Shown one piece after another: positions 43,354-55,193 of a stretch of 64,000 nt of DNA. The DNA comes from Andrena cerasifolii (Eukaryota; Arthropoda; Insecta; Hymenoptera; Andrenidae). Every line of letters begins with the position of its first letter. Within the stretch, counting starts at the first letter, position 1. The position numbers were made by a program, and so were the translations under genes. Under the pieces are notes generated by a model. That model ran no database searches, had not been told where the DNA came from, and saw nothing but the letters and a program-made list of their open reading frames with translations. Where the stretch lies: the NCBI RefSeq assembly GCF_050908995.1, contig NC_135133.1:620001-684000 (forward strand), in the 5' to 3' direction.

Positions 43354-43792
43354 CAGTGACTCGCATTCATATTCGGACACTTTTTAAAATCGCATAACTT
43401 TTTTAGAATTGGTCCAAACGACTTGAGTTTTTTTTGAGAAGCTAGAAGGATTAGTTTGCTAAATGACGTATTTGGTCGTTTTTAAAAAAGTGTATTTGGT
43501 CGGAATAGCGAAAAGAATAGTAAAGGTCGATTTTTAAACTTTTTTTTGTGAGCTTGTAATAAAAATTCAAAAAACCCGTTTGTAGATTACAGTAAGTTGT
43601 ATACGCGCTTAAAATTTCATCAAAATCGATTAACGTTGCTCCGAGCTACAAACGTTTAAAAGATCGCAGAATAAGGTCGAGAATCGCGAAATTCCCGAAA
43701 TCAGCTAAAAAAACTCAAGTTGTTTGGACCAATTCTAAAAAAATTATGCGATTTTAAAAAGTGTCCGAATATTAATGCGAGTCACTGTAGAT
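43354..43792. mobile_element. Tc1/mariner-type MITE with TA target
   Basis: CAGTGACTCGCATT...TTCGGACAC at the left is inverted at the right, with about 85-bp arms. Both ends are flanked by TA (CTA|CAGTGACTCGC, GCGAGTCACTG|TAGAT). No coding capacity. Confidence 0.85.
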
Positions 43793-43799
43793 AAAGAGC

Positions 43800-44935
43800 C
43801 AAAAAATATTGGGGCTGTGGTTAGTTCTTCACGTGAACACTTACCTAATAGTTCACGAGATATTTAACAATAAAGATCGCGTAACGAAGGATCACAGTGA
43901 TAATTTCATGAATTTCTTCTATATTTCATATAATCATAAAATACTACTTACTGTACAAAATTCAAACGAAACAAAATGCGAAAGTAATGGTCTGCTGAAA
44001 TGAACCTTTAACTCCGGATTTTTAGATCACAGATTGGCTGTCACAGTACCCAGTGTTTGCTTGCTTGAAAGAAGTGTGAAATCGTGAGCTCTTAACAAAG
44101 TAACTATTGAAGCGCTATGAAAGACTAAACATGGATAATATATTTACAGTTTCTTTACTTATTTACAAGGTTGCATTCAAATTGAGGCGTAACGCATCAT
44201 GTGGCCCCTTCGTGAACCTCTCCCCTCATACCTTTCATTTCAAGCACTTCACCCTACAATCAAAACGTGCTTTTTATTATGACCGTGATACTAACTTACG
44301 ACTTATAACTCTAACTTACAGCCAATCTAACGTAAGACTTCACTGTTTCTAGTACCATCGATAGTACATTTGTTTTTCAAAACCTTCTAGGCCAGCATCT
44401 CCATACTTTCTGTGTATGCGCGCCTTATCTTACGGAGAATACATAATCGATTCAGTTAATACAAAACAAATCCCCCCTCCCCCGTGGAAAACGTTAGAGA
44501 ACGAAGAGGTTCTCGCAGCTCTTGGTTTTCCTCTTGAAACCGAGCAGGTGCTTCAGGATCCGTCTGCGGTGCTTGCTACGTTTCCGTCTGGTTGCTTGGT
44601 CTCGGTGCCGCTGAGGATTGAGTTTGATTTGCGCTAGGATGCCGACCAGTAGCTCGTCCACATGGTGGGCCAGCCCAGAGGAGGTCTCGATGAACTTGCA
44701 GCCGCAGTTGTTCGCCAAACGCCGGCCAACTACAGACATAGACGGACCGGTGTATAGTGCCCTGTAGAGATATAGTGACGTAAAAACAGCAGGGGGAAAT
44801 ATTTGGTGGGACCCTTGAATGTCTTGATGGCAAGTCAAGAACTTAGGGTTACATTCATCATACTTTGTGGATGTTACTATTTTCAGGTCCTGATGTATGT
44901 GGGAATGTGACTAAATAAGTACAGCTCTATATACA
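43800..44935. other. Gene-free stretch
   Basis: Several short open frames on both strands overlap one another and show no recognisable content. I see no supported feature. Confidence 0.35.
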
Positions 44936-45390
44936 GGGTATCCGAGGGAAGACTGGACAGGTGGATACCTCCTAAAGTATTGGAGATAATTTTTTTTTTT
45001 TTACATGGAATTACATGGTTCGAGAGGGCCAATTTATTAGCGCAGACGATTTTTTTCTTTGATTATTATTTTAAAACATACGATGGGTCAAGTTCGGTTT
45101 TTTAAATGCAACTTTTTTTTTAAGAGATCAGTTGATAGTGCGTCCCAAGACAAATACAATAACCTTTAATGTATATACTTTATTTCCACTGGTTTTTGAG
45201 ATATTGCGCTTGCAAATTTACTGATTTTCTCTGGAAGAAAACCCGCTGGAATAGCAAGCACCGCGGGCAGTCTTGCTGGCGCCACGGGCGGCATTGCCTG
45301 TTGAAACAGATACCTACGTGCCAAAGGTCTATGCCAGGAATGGCAGGCCCAGAGGCTGGACAATTCTTTCCCGTCAGAAATGCTAGATAG
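44936..45390. mobile_element. Mariner-like repeat, diverged copy B
   Basis: Related along its length to 11938-12400 and the left part of 52432-53251 (for example TTTAATGTATA..ACTTTATTTCCACTGG), but older. The left end is ACAGGGTATCC. The right end is not found. Confidence 0.7.
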
Positions 45391-45597
45391 GTACATCTAC
45401 GGTATCGAGAAGCGTACCGTTAATGTTTCAAAGCGTCATAAAATTTACTTAGAGTTTTACGCAAAGAGAAGTAGGCAAATATGACTCAACTTTCAACTTA
45501 ATAGTCTTTTAGTTCGCACTTGCTTCTACGCTCGGATGGCCGGTTCTTTTGGGAGGAATGCAAGTTCGATTGGTTAGGGTTAGGAGGTGTGAAAGTT

Positions 45598-46393
45598 GCT
45601 AGACCAGATTGTATTAGGACCAACCGGATTTTCATCCCTCCCAAACGGTTGCTCTCTTGAGATAAGGGATCTGTTCGAATTTTTGGGGACGAACACGCGT
45701 CGACGGCGGGCTACCCCTTTTCTTCCTGTGTTTCTTTCCACGAGGCGTATTGACAGTGGATTGCAGGAGCGTAGATGTCTGGATGCCAGTTATTGAATTC
45801 AGGAGACGATAGAAACACTTTATTACAAAACACACATGCACTATAATATTAAAGTAAATCGTATTCCTCCACGGGGTACCAGGCCGCATCCTTCGACGGG
45901 CGTAGCTCCAGAATCACTTTGTATCAGTTGTGCAGTGTGTGACCCGACTACGCTCCGTGTAATCGATCTGTGCGAAGTAGGGCGCAAGTTAGATCATTAT
46001 CAGTACTCCTACCCTAGAGGAATACGATTTACTTTAATATTAGAGTGCATGTGTGTTTTGTAATAGTGTTTCTATCGTCTCCTGAATTCACTAACTGGCA
46101 TCCAGACATCAACGCACCTACATTCCACCGTCGATACGCTTCCTGGAGAGACATAGGAAGAAATGGGGTAGCCCGCCATCGACGCGTGGTCTTCCCTCAA
46201 AATTCGCATAAATCCCTTATCTCTCGAGTATAAACACGAACTTCAATATCAAAACAAAAGCATGCGGGGACGTATTCCGTGCGAGAGAAGGTGAGCATTG
46301 GGAGGAGGTATTTCTGTGAAGAGGGCCTCTTCAAGAGGGCAGCCGTTTGGGAAGGATGCAAATCCGGTTGGTCCTAATAAAATCTGGTCTAGC
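45598..46393. repeat. Inverted-repeat element
   Basis: The sequence from CTAGACCAGATTGTATTAGG rightward is inverted at the right end (CCTAATAAAATCTGGTCTAG). Arms reach about 280-380 bp with indels, around a centre near 45950. It shares the GTATTCCGTGCGAGAG motif with the element near 17230. No gene. Confidence 0.8.
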
Positions 46394-46768
46394 AACCTTC
46401 GGGCTAGAGCCCTCGTCAGAATCACAAGTTAACCTCATTGAATCCGCGAGTCCGGTTTATATTCTATTATATATGGCATTTAGAAATAGCCACTCGTACG
46501 CCCCGCATCGCCAGTGCGTCAACACCGTGCAACCTAGTGGTAATTGACATTATTTATTTAAATAACCAATCCCGACACTTACATTTGTACAATAACTAAT
46601 TATTGAATATATGAATGGTGTTCGATTGTAAATCGAGTAGATTCGTTAAACCCATCTTTTACCCAGCAATCCTTATAATATTAGTAGCACATACCCACAG
46701 ATACAACTTTACCGCTCGAGTTGTATCAAACTTCAATTAAGAGTTACGAGGCAACACTAACATTTCCC

Positions 46769-47138
46769 GCGACTCCCTGATTTCGCATCAGGTTCGTCCG
46801 TATCCAACAGCTCCCTTATTTCGCATCAGGTTCGTCTGTAAGTCAACCACACTCCTAACAGTTCCCTGGCTACGCACCTGGTTCGTCTGTGAATAATCCA
46901 ACCTCCTAACAGCTCCTCGACTCGGCGTCGAGTTCGTCTGTGCACATCATCCTAGTGACTCCCCGATTTCGAATCGGGTTCGTTCACAACTAATCACCCT
47001 CCTGCGGCTCCCTGATTATTAAAGTCAGGTTCGTCCGTGTTTGACTCCATTCCTAGAGGCTCCCTGATTTTGCATCAGATTCGTCCTCGTATCCGATAAT
47101 CCGAGCGGCTCCCTGATTTCGCATCAGGTTCGTCCGCC
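46769..47138. repeat. Array of eight about 48-bp units, each with a short hairpin
   Basis: Consensus GGCTCCCTGATTTCGCATCA followed by GGTTCGTCCGT and a variable spacer ending in CTCCTA. The stem sequence varies but pairing is kept in most units: CCTGAT/ATCAGG (46775 and 47112), CTCGAC/GTCGAG (46916), CCCGATT/AATCGGG (46962), CCTGA/TCAGG (47011). CCTGG/CCTGG near 46864 keeps four of five pairs; the unit near 46812 (CCTTAT/ATCAGG) is mismatched. The constant TTCGTC follows each hairpin. No open frame spans the array. Confidence 0.8.
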
Positions 47139-47159
47139 CTCTAACTAACAAACTCATAA

Positions 47160-48768
47160 ACCGTATTCCTTGGGAAATACCCTTTTCGCCGGCCTCTCGC
47201 GTTGCCACAGTCCCGGCTCGTAACATACCCACGATTACTCAAAAACTATTCAACCGATTTACTTCAAATTTTGCATGGCTATAAGATACACTATTACTCA
47301 GTTTTTTTGACAGTGCGAATTTTTTATTTGAATCATAGTTTCTTTTCGATTGCCTAAAAATTGCAAGATTTCATGTCCGATTTTTTTTTTAATTTTGAAA
47401 ATTTAAATGTATATCGAACATTTCTTATTTATGAAGACTAAACGAAACGTGTATTTTTTATTTTCAACCATAAATGTTAAGGCTGCCGTCTCACCGGGCC
47501 TTGAATGTGGGCGTACGCTCACACAAGCTAGGAAAAGCGTGTACGTATACGCGATGTAGTAAACAAATCTTTTTAACCAACTTTCGTCTTGGAATCGACA
47601 AGAAGGAAGTTTTTGCAGGTATAGTTGCCTCCAGTAGACATTCGTGCAGACGAGTCTGGTGCGTTTGAACGCTAATAAGCACCGTACGTTGATATAATAA
47701 TGAATTTATGAATTGTGTACTGAGGCAAACTCGAGAAATGACAGAATTATGCTTCAAGGATTCTCCGTCACCGACGCTGATGATATATTCGCGCCATGTA
47801 CCATCAGAACCGGTGGAAGTCCAAGCTAGCCGGTAAATGTTGGAAAGACATAGTTGCCGATACGTACGGGGAGTCACATCGCGCTGTTGCCGCATTTCCC
47901 CTATTACTATTTTAGAGAGAACAGAGATGGACAAAGATAATATCTGGATAAACTCCTGGGATTTTGTTCAAATTGAAATATGTTAGAGTCCATGTGAAAA
48001 TAAGGAGGATTTAAATAATCATTTTGCCAAATTCAAAAGGTAATTTCCAAAAAATCGATGAAAGTTGCGTACTTTGAGGGTCTGTATTTATAAAACAATT
48101 TTGAATGTGGCAAAATGTGACAACTTGAACCCCTCTTATTTTCACATGCACTATAATATATAAATCTCAGACATTGAGTGTTCAAAGTGATCCGCTTGGC
48201 ATAGAATGAACCGTATATACAACATTGTCCATTCCAACCGAAATGGATCCTAACCCACTTCCGACTATCCAATTGTCTTGAAACTTTGCAGGCGTGTGTA
48301 GTTTGGATGACATTACAATATTTAAAAAAAAAATTAACCCGATGGGGTGAAAAAATTACACAATCCTCAATAAATATAACCCATAACCACAAATCCAAAT
48401 GAGTTGAAATCACCCACTTGCGTACTTTACAAAACGACAAAAAGCTTCTGCGTTCGGTACGCCATCGCCAGTCACATCGCGATTACCGAAAATACATAAT
48501 TTATCGAGAAATGATTCGTCACGTATGTACAAATAGTAAAACTAAAACTTTGCAGGCGTTCGTAGTACCTATATCACCATTGAAATTGTAGTACAAGAAA
48601 AGAATTATTTTTTAGTGACGTTTAAGCAAACTGTTAAACTATATAAAACAATAAAAGATATTTCTAAAAAAAAGTCTGATCTGTGAAATGTAAATCCACA
48701 AACACTAAACACTAGAAAATAAAAAAAATATAAAAAAAAAATTTATGGTAAACGATTTTTATTTAGTG
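47160..48768. other. Gene-free stretch
   Basis: AT-rich sequence with phrases typical of old nonautonomous repeats (for example AACTTTGCAGGCGTGTGTAG near 48284 and again near 48548). The minus-strand open frames at 47491 and 48033 have no recognisable content, and I do not call them genes. Confidence 0.4.
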
Positions 48769-49132
48769 ACAGAAAATATAACCTATGTATATGCTATATG
48801 GCAACAAATGTATTTCCCCTGATAACCATCTGTCTCGAATCTGACATCAGATTGGGAGCAGGGTCTAGCACGAGAGCGCAGAATCTGACGTCAGAACTGC
48901 AGCAGTCTGTGCCCGCATTTGGCTGCGTTCTGATGTGCAGAGCCTGATGTGCAGTGCCTGATGTCGGATGGACAGCAGATCGGCAGCAGATTTCGCCGTC
49001 TGCTACACACAGTAACAGCGCCATCTGAGGTCCAGAATTACCAAGCAATTGCCTACGCGTGACGTCACATGGCCGCCCGTACCCGCGACGTCACACGTTG
49101 ACGGCTCCATCAGCTTAATTTTTAATATTAGC

Positions 49133-49405
49133 ATGTCCTCCGATAACTCCTATAGTTTAGGTATTACAAAATTTCTAGAGGTCGATGATTTTTATGATCT
49201 CGGCATAATGTTTTCGGCTCTTGGCGTATATAAATGCGCTACATTGAGCCAAGACATTTTGTATATATCCCCCGATCAGGTTCGCGCCAAATGTTTTAGA
49301 ATGCCTTTTCACGGTAATATGCCCACTGGCAATAACGACGATCCCATCGCCTTAGAACCTCGTAGTTATGTCGTTGCCGTTATTACACACAGCGAGAAGC
49401 CGTAG
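49133..49405 (+). CDS. Unknown 90-aa protein in the DUF4806 transposon
   Basis: First ATG of a frame that otherwise opens inside the left TIR. The protein reads MSSDNSYSLGITKFLEVDDF, then YDLGIMFSALGVYKCATLSQ, and ends VVAVITHSEKP. It has no signal peptide or membrane segment and no family I recognise. It could be a real small gene of the element or an exon; no clear splice donor was needed because a stop follows. Confidence 0.35.
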   Translation: MSSDNSYSLGITKFLEVDDFYDLGIMFSALGVYKCATLSQDILYISPDQVRAKCFRMPFHGNMPTGNNDDPIALEPRSYVVAVITHSEKP

Positions 49406-49492
49406 TATTCAAATTCTTCAATATTTATTATCGTTAGAAGTATCTCGCTGCTAGTCCCTCTTCCTTGTGTGAGCCTCTTGCGTTAGGCAGTC

Positions 49493-49578
49493 ACCATGGT
49501 GGTTTTAGTGGGTGCAAGCCCCACATAATCTCACCCCTCCCACGGGGGTGAGATATCCGTTAGGGATTTCCACCATGT
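49493..49578 (+). ncRNA. Cloverleaf-like structured element
   Basis: A closing stem CATGGTGG (49495-49502)/CCACCATG (49570-49577) surrounds three hairpins: GTGGG/CCCAC (49508-49524) with loop TGCAAGC, ATCTCACCCC/GGGGTGAGAT (49528-49554), and a short ATCC/GGAT near 49554-49567. A run of A follows. It is not a standard tRNA (no A/B box pattern seen). It lies between the 90-aa frame and the DUF4806 gene. Could be a ribozyme-like or processing element; unproven. Confidence 0.4.
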
Positions 49579-49967
49579 AAAAAAAAAGAAAAATCGTTTT
49601 CCCTATTTAGTTTCGTCTCCTGTTTTTGGTAAGTTACGACTATTTTCTGGTGAGTGACGTGATATAATATTTACATTTTCTTCTTTTGTACTGCTCTTCA
49701 CAAGTAAAACCATACTTACACGTATCCTTGTTAATCTCTGGTGATGAGTTATTTTATCGTTTGGTTCGAATATTTCTGCATGGGACATTTTCACGTTTTC
49801 TACTGTTGTAGCCTTTGCCGAGTTACACTTCACTTATTGAGTAGCACGTTATATAGGTTCGTCTTGAATAGGTGGTGCATAAAATATTGCATGTAAAATG
49901 TTAAAAAAGCAGCTAACACGCCTTTGTTAAGTATTGTAACATGTACTTTTTTTACTTACAGACCGAC

Positions 49968-51158
49968 ATGAGTCAACGAGAGAAACGTGTGGTCACGAAA
50001 CCCACACGCTATTTAACTACTTCTTCGGAGGAGGAAACTCCGAAACGGCGAAGGACGTCGACCACGCCGAGACCACCGATCGATCAGGACATCCATGATT
50101 TGAGGATGGTCCTGCAGGAACAGGGTTCAACATCGTCACACGGTGTTCCTAGTGTTAACCCCAATATTTCTGTGTTTCAGAATACTTATGCGGTCAGTGT
50201 TCCTGTCCTCGAAGGATTCGCAGATCCAGGGACATCGTCGTCTGCATGCGCCACTGTGATCCACAGTGAGCCGTTGCAGCAGAATATAGCGCCGACCCAA
50301 CCTCCTGATAATGGGTAAATTTACAGGTCCTTTTTTTTTGCTATAAAAATATTACTGTAAGGACATTTTCTTATAAATGTTAATGTTCGCAGAAGCCTGC
50401 ATGATCGTATTGGATCCATGGAGGTGGAGCTGACGTAAGTATCGCATGTTGTCGTGTTTATTAATACGTTACGTCTGCATCCGTTCTGCTTGCAGAAGAA
50501 TGAATACTCTGATGGAGAGTGTTCTGCAACGTGTCCAACCCATCCGTAACGGTCTACCACGAAAACCAGCCATCATTCGTCTATCGTCACCAGAGGAGGT
50601 GGAGTGTTTCGAGACCGTCGATGACGAAACGTATTCCGAAGTTGTAAGTGAAAACGAAATTATGCTTTTATTTACTTTTATATAATACATACTTACATCA
50701 ATATTTATTTACTTTGTTTAGGTTCAATACTTCAAATACGTTGGTGGGTTCAACCTGAAGGCTGCGGTCGATTTTTGTATGAAGGAGGCCCTCATCGACG
50801 ACGTGACAACATCCTTCACGTGGTTCGGCCGAACAGGACAACGACCGTTGTACAAAACTCGTATAACGATGGCGATTTACGGTACGAAGCAATAAGCATC
50901 TTCATGTTTTTATACATAATCATGCTAACGTACTTTGCGCGCATTACTTTTTCAGAAGCGGTGTCTGGGAACCCGCATTTCGGCAAGCCGCTCCGATCAG
51001 ATTTTCAAGTCTCGATGCAGCGAGCACTTCGGACCGCGAAAGAAAGAGTCCGCAGCAGAAAGCGTGGTCCACGAGCGACGACAGCCTCGACTGATTTCCA
51101 GAGGCGCCGCGATTTTTGGAGCGACCAGCAGCCCGAAGAAGAAGCTGATGACCTCTGA
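49968..51158 (+). CDS. DUF4806 protein, five exons, intact
   Basis: Exons 49968-50314, 50393-50434, 50496-50643, 50722-50881 and 50956-51158 all have GT-AG borders (for example GG|GTAAAT, AC|GTAAGT, TTTGTTTAG|GTTC) and keep one frame for 299 aa. A noncoding leader is probably spliced, since TTTTACTTACAG sits 6 bp before the ATG. The N-terminus is basic and Ser/Thr-rich (KRRRTSTTPRPP); the C-terminal part from VQYFKYVGGFNLKAAVDF to FQVSMQRALRTAKERV matches the DUF4806 pattern common in insect, often transposon-borne, proteins. Its function is unknown. Exons 2 and 3 recur, broken, in the palindrome at 36998-38935. Confidence 0.75.
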
Positions 51159-52230
51159 AGGTTCGTTTTAAAAATTACGACATTTAGTGTCATGACCGTA
51201 AAAGTCACGATTTACTGTCACGTGAAAACGACTCTTAACTGCGGTATATATTTTATTTTTCAGAAATATGCCCATTAAAAGTAGAGACGTGTCTCCTTTT
51301 ACAGTGGCGAAGAGACCAAACGGTACTTTTCACTGCCCGTTTTAATCGAATACAACGGGAACTACCTCTCGAAGTTCACAAGGAACAACAATCGGCACTT
51401 TTCAGCGCTCGTTTAATAAAACACTCATTTATCAGTACTTTCCCAGTATCGTTTCAATTTTATACTAATATTGTATTTCTTTTCAGAGTCAACACATGCG
51501 GGGATATGGTGATTCTACGTAAAAACATAAGTCGAAAATATAGAATAAAATTTTCTGATATCGCCCTTCGTTCTCGAGAAAATTGTCTTATCACCATTTC
51601 TAATTGTAAATATTAAATGTTAATATATGTGCACGTTGTAATTGTAAATATTAAACGCAAAATACATACCTTTAGAAATATAAATAGAAAACTCATTTCA
51701 TAAACTGCGGCTCACATAACCTATGAGCAGAACCTCAGAAGCTGCTCCTAAACTGCTGCTTACAAATTCTCTACGCGCAGTAGAAAGGGTGGGGATACAC
51801 CTATAGGTACACATGTGTTGGTGCGTAGCCACGTCCGTGTGACGTCGCGGGTACGGGCGGCCATGTGACGTCACGCGTAGGCAATTGCTTGGTAATTCTG
51901 GACCTCAGATGGCGCTGTTGCTGTGCCTAGCAGACGGCGAAATCTGCTGCCGATCTGCTGTCCATCTGACATCAGGCACTGCACCTCAGGCTCTGCACAT
52001 CAGAACGCAGCCAAATGCGGACACAGACTCCTGCAGTTCTGACGTCAGATTCTGCTGCCAGATCTGGCTATGAGGGTCGTTCTTTTACGCTACATTTGTG
52101 AACTTTACCACCCTTCCAAAACATCATTATTACGCCGCAACAGTAGATACTTAGGAAATTGAGTATGGCAATTAGGTTATATTTTCTGTCACTTCGAGGA
52201 CAGAAAATCCGCTCATGAAATCCACTACTG

Positions 52231-53325
52231 AAAATGCGCAGGTTGGATGCGCGGGTTATTATGTGGTCGGCTCCTCGAAGTGACAGAAAATATAACCTAT
52301 ATGCTATACCCGATTTCCTAAAGATACTGTTGCGGCGTAATAATAACGTTTTGAAAGAATGATAAAAGGTTCACGAATGTAGCGTAATCGAACGAAGTAG
52401 CCACTAAACATTTATAATCATATGCCATATACAGGGTGTCCCACTAAGGAGTGGACAGCGCGATATCTCTTAAAGTATTGTCGATAAAAATATAAAAAAA
52501 TAGGGAATTGCATGGTTCGAGGTGGCCCATTTATTAGCGCGAACGAATTTTGTTTTCGATTATTATTTTAAAAGATACGATGGTCAAGTTCGGTTTTTCA
52601 AATGGAACTATTTTTTTTGAAGACCTGAGTTGATAGTGCGTTCCAAGACAAATTCAATAAGCTTTAATGTATACACTTTATTTCCACTGGTTTTTAAGAT
52701 ATTGCGCTTGCAAATTTACTGATTTTCACTGCAAGAAACCCCTCTGGAATGGCAAAAACCGGGGGCGGTCTTACTGGCGCCACGGGTGGCACTGCCTGTT
52801 GAAATGGATACTTACCTGCCAAAGGTCTACGCCAGAAATGGCAGGCCCAAAGGCTGGACAATTCTTTTCCGTCAGAAATGCTACTTAGGTAGGTACATCT
52901 GCGGTATCGAGAAGCGCATCGTTACTTTTATTTCGCACTTGCTTCTACGCTCGGATGGCCGGTTCTTTTGGGAGGGATGCAAGTTGGATTGGTTCTGATA
53001 CAATCTGCTCCCTATGGTTGAAATTTAGTCTAGCAACTTTCACTCCTCCTAACCTAACCAATCGAACTTGTACCCCTCCCATTTAAAAAATCGAACTAGA
53101 CCATCGTATCATTTAAAATAATAATCGAAAAAAAATCGTCTGAGCTAATAAATTGGCCCCCTTGAATCATGCAACGCCATATTTTTTTTATTTTTTTATT
53201 TCCAATACATTAGGAGATATCCAGCTGTTCCTTCTTCCTGCGGACACCCTGTATATAGGTTATATTTTGTGTCACTTCAAGGAGTGAACCACATAATAAT
53301 CACGCGCATCCAGCTGGCGCAATTT
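52231..53325. mobile_element. GTGACAGAAAA-family MITE split by a mariner-like repeat
   Basis: Left part 52231-52431 (AAAATGCGCAGGTTGG, CGAAGTGACAGAAAATATAAC) and right part 53252-53325 (TATATTTTGTGTCACTTC) together match 36570-36846. The mariner-like copy C lies between, inserted at TA. Confidence 0.8.
52432..53251. mobile_element. Mariner-like nonautonomous repeat, complete copy C
   Basis: Ends CAGGGTGTCC and GGACACCCTG are inverted and flanked by TA on both sides (52430-52431 and 53252-53253), as for Tc1/mariner elements. The 820 bp inside encode no transposase. Confidence 0.85.
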
Positions 53326-53740
53326 CAGTAGTCCGGTCGGCGTCATGGAAGGGGTACCTCCTCCAGCCATCATTTCTGGTAGTTGGAACGATATTTCTGA
53401 GTCCAGTGTACATACGTACGATAGTGGTCGAAACCGACTTCCCTTCGGAAATTTGGCAACGTTGCATGTCACTACACTTTTCGGAGTAACATTTGGGATT
53501 TTGTTGAAACTTGGATATGATGTAGTCTTTAGTGATGTATAAACGTATTTCAAAGGATATTTCAAAATTTTCAAAATTGTAGAAATTTACTTTTTTTCAT
53601 TAAATTGTAATTTTTGAACAATGAGACAGATAAGAATGAGCTTTTGGGTGCTTTCAGTAGGGAAATAAGAGTACTTAAGGGGGTAGACACGGGTAATGCA
53701 GCGCGCTGTATACCGACACAATCTGGCCCGAAACATGGGT
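53326..53740. other. Partial copy of the MITE family seen at 59659 and 62099
   Basis: From about 53480 (TTTTCGGAGTAACATTTGGG) to about 53680 the sequence follows the arm of the element at 59659-60560. No gene. Confidence 0.6.
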
Positions 53741-54057
53741 TCGGGATTTTTCGTTTTTCGTCCTTATATAAGCAGATTTGGGGCTGGGCGAGGTCTCATT
53801 CGAAAGAGGAAGGTTCAATGCGGAGCGCTCTGCTCATGGTTCAACGAGATTGTGTTGATATGTAATAATATCAGTGTCCAAAGTAAAGCAAACGTCGACA
53901 AAATATCCCCGCAGAATCCAAGCATTTTTAGGTCACTAAAAGAGTTTTGTGACTCAAACGGTGAGCAGAGCGCTCCGCATTGAATCTTCTTCTTTCGAAT
54001 GAGACCTCTCCTAGGCCAAAATCTGCTCATATAAGAACGAAAAACGAAAAATCGTGA
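53741..54057. repeat. Inverted-repeat MITE
   Basis: Arms 53741-53836 and 53962-54057 are inverted (ATGCGGAGCGCTCTGCTCA at the inner edge of the left arm). The loop is about 125 bp. No coding content. Confidence 0.85.
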
Positions 54058-55193
54058 CTGCATTCCCAAATCAGAGTTCCGCCATATTGGCGATAATACA
54101 GAGCAAGTCACGTGACAAATTTAGTTGAGGTAGTAGATACGAGATGGCGCCTACTCGGGAGGACTGCCAACGTGGATTCATAGCAAAACTGAAGCGATAG
54201 CTGAATATACGAGCCGCAATAAAAGCATGATGGAGTCAATGTATGCATTTTCGGACGATTGTAGGTTAGGTTATATTCATTTTAGGCATACATTGACATA
54301 GGAACTGCTGGGGATTGTATACATTTACTAAATTAACGCTTTTACCGTTACATATACATCACTTGAAATCGCTGTCGTATTTATGTCATAGTAATTTAGG
54401 CAGTTAGAACAACAACGGACTAACCTACATTAAAAAAAATTTCCTACTGTACATCGATGGCTTACAATTAGTGCACACATATTGTATGTCCACTTTTAGC
54501 GTTTTTGAGAAAAACAGGGTCAAACATTCAATGGTACTTTATAATTACATAAATACTTTTTGCATTATTGTAATATAGGTATCACTGAAAGTATGTAATT
54601 AGTAGTATAAGTTAGAATCTGCAAAATTATAATAATAACTCGACAATAATGCTTGGAAGTTGGACATGCTATTGTAACCAAGTACAGAGCAGGACATACT
54701 ATACTGAATGATATTATATAAAAATGAATAAAAGGAATAATACTGGAAATAATCTCACTTCAATATTATATTTATTTTTAAAGTAACAGGAATAAAAAAG
54801 TAATTCGCGGTAGATATAGGAAGACTTTAAAATTTTTTTATTTATTGTCACATTTTTCCAAAACTATTTTCATCCTCTGGCATGGACACACAACATGTGT
54901 GCACTCAGCATAATAAATTCAGGGACATACAATAAACAAAAATATCATTTTTGATGAATTTATAAAAAAGATAAAAATGTAATTTGTATGCAGCATAAAG
55001 AAAGAGTCAAGCACTATTTCTTGCATATAAAAACTCAAATTTCATAAAAAGTGGAAATACAATATGTGTGCACTAAGCCATCGATATGATTACTAGAGCC
55101 TATTGGAATACGTTATTGCTACTAACTCACTTTTGAAAAAAATGTGGGTTAGTCCGTTGTTGCTCTCACTGCCTCAATTATATGGCAAAATAC
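54058..55193. other. AT-rich gene-free stretch
   Basis: No supported gene. CACACATATTGTATGTCC near 54473 and ATACAATATGTGTGCAC near 55060 are partial inverted partners, so an old inverted-repeat element of about 600 bp may be present. Confidence 0.4.

Larger units (their letters stand above)
48822..52076. mobile_element. DNA transposon with 240-270-bp TIRs carrying a DUF4806 gene
   Basis: The left TIR (about 48824-49096, from CCCTGATAACCATCTG) matches the reverse complement of 51834-52076 (ending CTATGAGGG). Between them are a 90-aa open frame, a cloverleaf-like structure and an intact five-exon DUF4806 gene. No classical transposase is seen, so the element is either nonautonomous or uses an unrecognised enzyme. 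It inserted into a MITE. The same termini form the fold-back at 34654-35024 and the large palindrome at 36998-38935. Confidence 0.8.
48769..52196. mobile_element. GTGACAGAAAA-family MITE split by the DUF4806 transposon
   Basis: Left remnant 48769-48821 begins GTGACAGAAAATATAACC; right remnant 52077-52196 ends with its complement. Together they match the complete MITE at 36570-36846. The DUF4806 transposon fills the gap. Confidence 0.75.

Noticed and set aside
46769..47138. CRISPR-like array
   Set aside because: The units have spaced hairpins, but the spacers are short and variable, the repeats are poorly conserved and the genome is animal, so there is no basis for CRISPR.
47491..47934. 147-codon minus-strand frame
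   Set aside because: No ATG context, domain or splice support; the surrounding DNA looks like decayed repeats.
49493..49578. tRNA gene
   Set aside because: Cloverleaf-like pairing is present, but the standard tRNA length, A and B box motifs and T-loop signature are not.
52667..52998. 73- and 70-codon frames in the mariner-like repeat
   Set aside because: The same frames appear in each repeat copy with changes that do not preserve protein, and they resemble no transposase.
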